Shown: piece by piece, positions 5,676-5,760 of the stretch
Numbering within the stretch: the first letter of the stretch is position 1
Layout: every line of letters begins with the position of its first letter
Assembly (NCBI GenBank): GCA_023128455.1
Contig: JAGMDW010000024.1
Coordinates: forward strand, 1-5,760
DNA from: Desulfurellaceae bacterium
GTDB taxonomy: Bacteria > Campylobacterota_A > Desulfurellia > JAGGSF01
Direction: 5' to 3'
Length of the DNA stretch: 5,760 nucleotides
The notes under the pieces: generated by a model
What the model saw: only the letters and a program-made list of their open reading frames with translations
What the model was told of the DNA's origin: nothing
The model's database searches: none
Position numbers and translations under genes: made by a program

Positions 5676-5760
5676 TCCTCAACGGCTCATGACAACCCTG
5701 CGGAAATCCAGCGGCTAATATTCTTTTCTTTTGCTTCGGGATTACTATGATTATGCAGAT
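5676..5760. other. GC-rich patch and window end after dgt
   Basis: The first 40 bases after the dgt stop are about 60% G+C (24 of 40 counted), against roughly 28% in dgt, and then the DNA turns AT-rich again. No clear terminator hairpin is visible. On the minus strand a frame entering at 5758 and ending with TGA at 5689-5687 has a protein-like composition (ending ISRWISAGLS). Another minus frame stays open from the edge to TAA at 5622-5620. Either could be the end of a convergent gene that runs off the window, but 85 bases cannot decide it. Confidence 0.35.

Noticed and set aside
1..5760. CRISPR array, tRNA, rRNA, transposase or phage genes
   Set aside because: No regularly spaced repeats, cloverleaf-like sequence, conserved rRNA segments or mobile-element motifs were seen on either strand.

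Overview
The window is AT-rich and carries six clear protein-coding genes in three blocks. It looks like a bacterial chromosome from a diderm (Gram-negative type) organism. The support for this is an ADP-heptose epimerase homologue (LPS core sugar pathway), a Sec signal peptide, GGAGGG-type ribosome binding sites and a sigma70-like extended -10 promoter. No gene is diagnostic of a phylum. The mix of an RRM protein, a COG2229-type small GTPase and a PflX-like radical SAM protein would fit an anaerobic, poorly cultivated lineage, but that is inference.

Block 1 (about 94-1441, + strand) is a translationally overlapping pair: an exported TPR-repeat protein followed by a small Ras-like GTPase with a GTPGQ G3 motif. 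A probable terminator at 25-56 separates it from whatever lies upstream. Next comes a monocistronic RRM RNA-binding protein gene (1514-1768, + strand) with its own leader and a strong Shine-Dalgarno.

Block 2 (4315 down to 1788, - strand) is a compact three-gene operon: hldD-like epimerase, PflX-like radical SAM protein, then mazG. Each downstream start codon lies inside the gene before it. The operon is read from a clear extended -10 promoter at 4344-4352 and ends convergently against the RRM gene over a short A/T-only palindrome.

Block 3 (4488-5675, + strand) is a divergently transcribed dGTPase-family HD phosphohydrolase. Its hand-sampled GC content (about 28%) is well below that of mazG (about 41%). 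It is followed by a short GC-rich patch (5676-5715) and the end of the window. The 112 bases before its start hold a possible promoter, a 7-bp inverted repeat and a 37-codon open frame of doubtful status.

Functionally, mazG and the dGTPase both act on (d)NTP pools, hldD points to envelope sugar synthesis, and the TPR/GTPase pair looks like an uncharacterised signalling or polarity-type module. I see no CRISPR array, tRNA, rRNA, transposase or other mobile-element gene. The most unusual items are the TPR-GTPase pair and the composition step at the dGTPase gene; neither is proof of a new system.
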